Positions 63,673 through 64,000 of a stretch of DNA of 64,000 nucleotides are shown here, piece after piece. How positions within the stretch are numbered: the stretch's first letter is position 1; each line of letters opens with the position of its first letter. A program made the translations under genes and the position numbers. This DNA is from Notospermus geniculatus (taxonomy: Eukaryota > Nemertea > Pilidiophora > Heteronemertea > Lineidae), in assembly GCA_002633025.1 (NCBI GenBank), contig NMRB01000442.1:24054-88053 (forward strand). The letters are read 5' to 3'. Under the pieces are notes generated by a model. That model made no database searches. It saw only the letters and a list, made by a program, of their open reading frames with translations, and had not been told where the DNA came from.

Positions 63673-64000
63673 TTTTTTCATTTCGTTAGTTTCACTTCAC
63701 ACCTAACGGCATTACTCCTTTCTGGCAAACTCAGGAAGGCGGGGCCTGATGACTGCCAATCATCAAGAAGAACTGTTTACATTCTATTTATAGATTCTCC
63801 TCAATATAGATCTGTTAACATTACATAATAACAATTTGGAAGTGTGGTACTGCTGGCTGATGTAATGGGTTTATACAGGATTAACCTGCCCATGGTGGTT
63901 AATTGGACCTTGTTGTGTGGTTTACAGAGTGACTGAACATTGGGTTCATGTATAGCTCGAACTGTGTGTATTCAGCATAAGAAACTTGTGTGATCTTGAT
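63673..64000. other. No recognisable gene
   Basis: No ORF or repeat shared within the window was identified; the sequence may be the SINE body. Confidence 0.35.

Overview
This looks like 64 kb of animal nuclear DNA, most likely a marine invertebrate. An echinoderm or other invertebrate deuterostome would fit, but the species cannot be fixed from sequence alone. Reasons: genes are split by GT-AG introns. One is a class A GPCR, one a complement-type sushi (CCP) gene, one a thrombospondin type 1 exon. The transposon mix is typical of such genomes: CR1/Jockey-like LINEs, Gypsy, DIRS, Penelope, a Helentron with an endonuclease, PIF/Harbinger, tRNA-derived SINEs and many foldback MITEs. TAGGCCTA and TACATGTA words recur throughout. 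Nothing suggests bacterial DNA. Six isolated N bases (10563, 12942, 20572, 21764, 44351, 50362) show it is an assembled draft.

Layout, left to right. 0-7.6 kb: a minus-strand LINE reverse transcriptase running off the left edge, the tail of a second LINE, mosaic SINE-like modules, a long foldback element and a Gypsy RNase H remnant. 7.6-9.5 kb: a tandem array of tRNA-Val-like units, five of which carry a 117-bp hairpin. 9.5-18 kb: mostly unassignable sequence, a palindromic pair of Penelope-type ends, and a frameshifted GPCR (TM3 to TM7). 18.4-22.5 kb: a decayed, internally deleted DIRS element with inverted ends. 22.5-28 kb: SINE, LINE 3' end, MITEs, a 281-bp tandem duplication and foldback repeats with AGGTCA arrays. 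28.1-31.5 kb: a recent 1.55-kb tandem duplication that includes a 30-bp minisatellite. 31.5-38.9 kb: a recently broken Helentron (SET-repeat N-terminus, zinc finger, OTU protease, HUH Rep, PIF1 helicase, AP-type endonuclease). 40.8-42.3 kb: a four-exon OB-fold (RPA-like) gene with all introns in phase 0. 43.8-46.3 kb: a TIR element and a 544-bp tandem duplication. 46.5-48.8 kb: five sushi exons on the minus strand. 49-54 kb: repeats. 54.2-59.0 kb: a coiled-coil, DDE-transposase-like gene broken by four frameshifts and a SINE insertion with a 17-bp target duplication. 60-62 kb: Penelope and Harbinger remnants. 62.2-63.1 kb: a partial duplicate of the sushi locus and a plus-strand TSP1 exon. The window ends in a tRNA-like SINE.

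How it fits together: nearly every coding stretch except the GPCR, sushi, TSP1 and OB-fold exons belongs to a mobile element. Within the Helentron the ORFs read as one ancestral polyprotein broken by small lesions. Sushi and TSP1 domains commonly occur in secreted recognition or matrix proteins, but their opposite orientation here means they are not obviously one transcript. The most unusual structures are the tRNA-like/hairpin array, the Helentron with its duplicated minisatellite leader, the neighbouring OB-fold gene, and the SINE-split DDE-like gene whose ancestral frame can be inferred from the target duplication.
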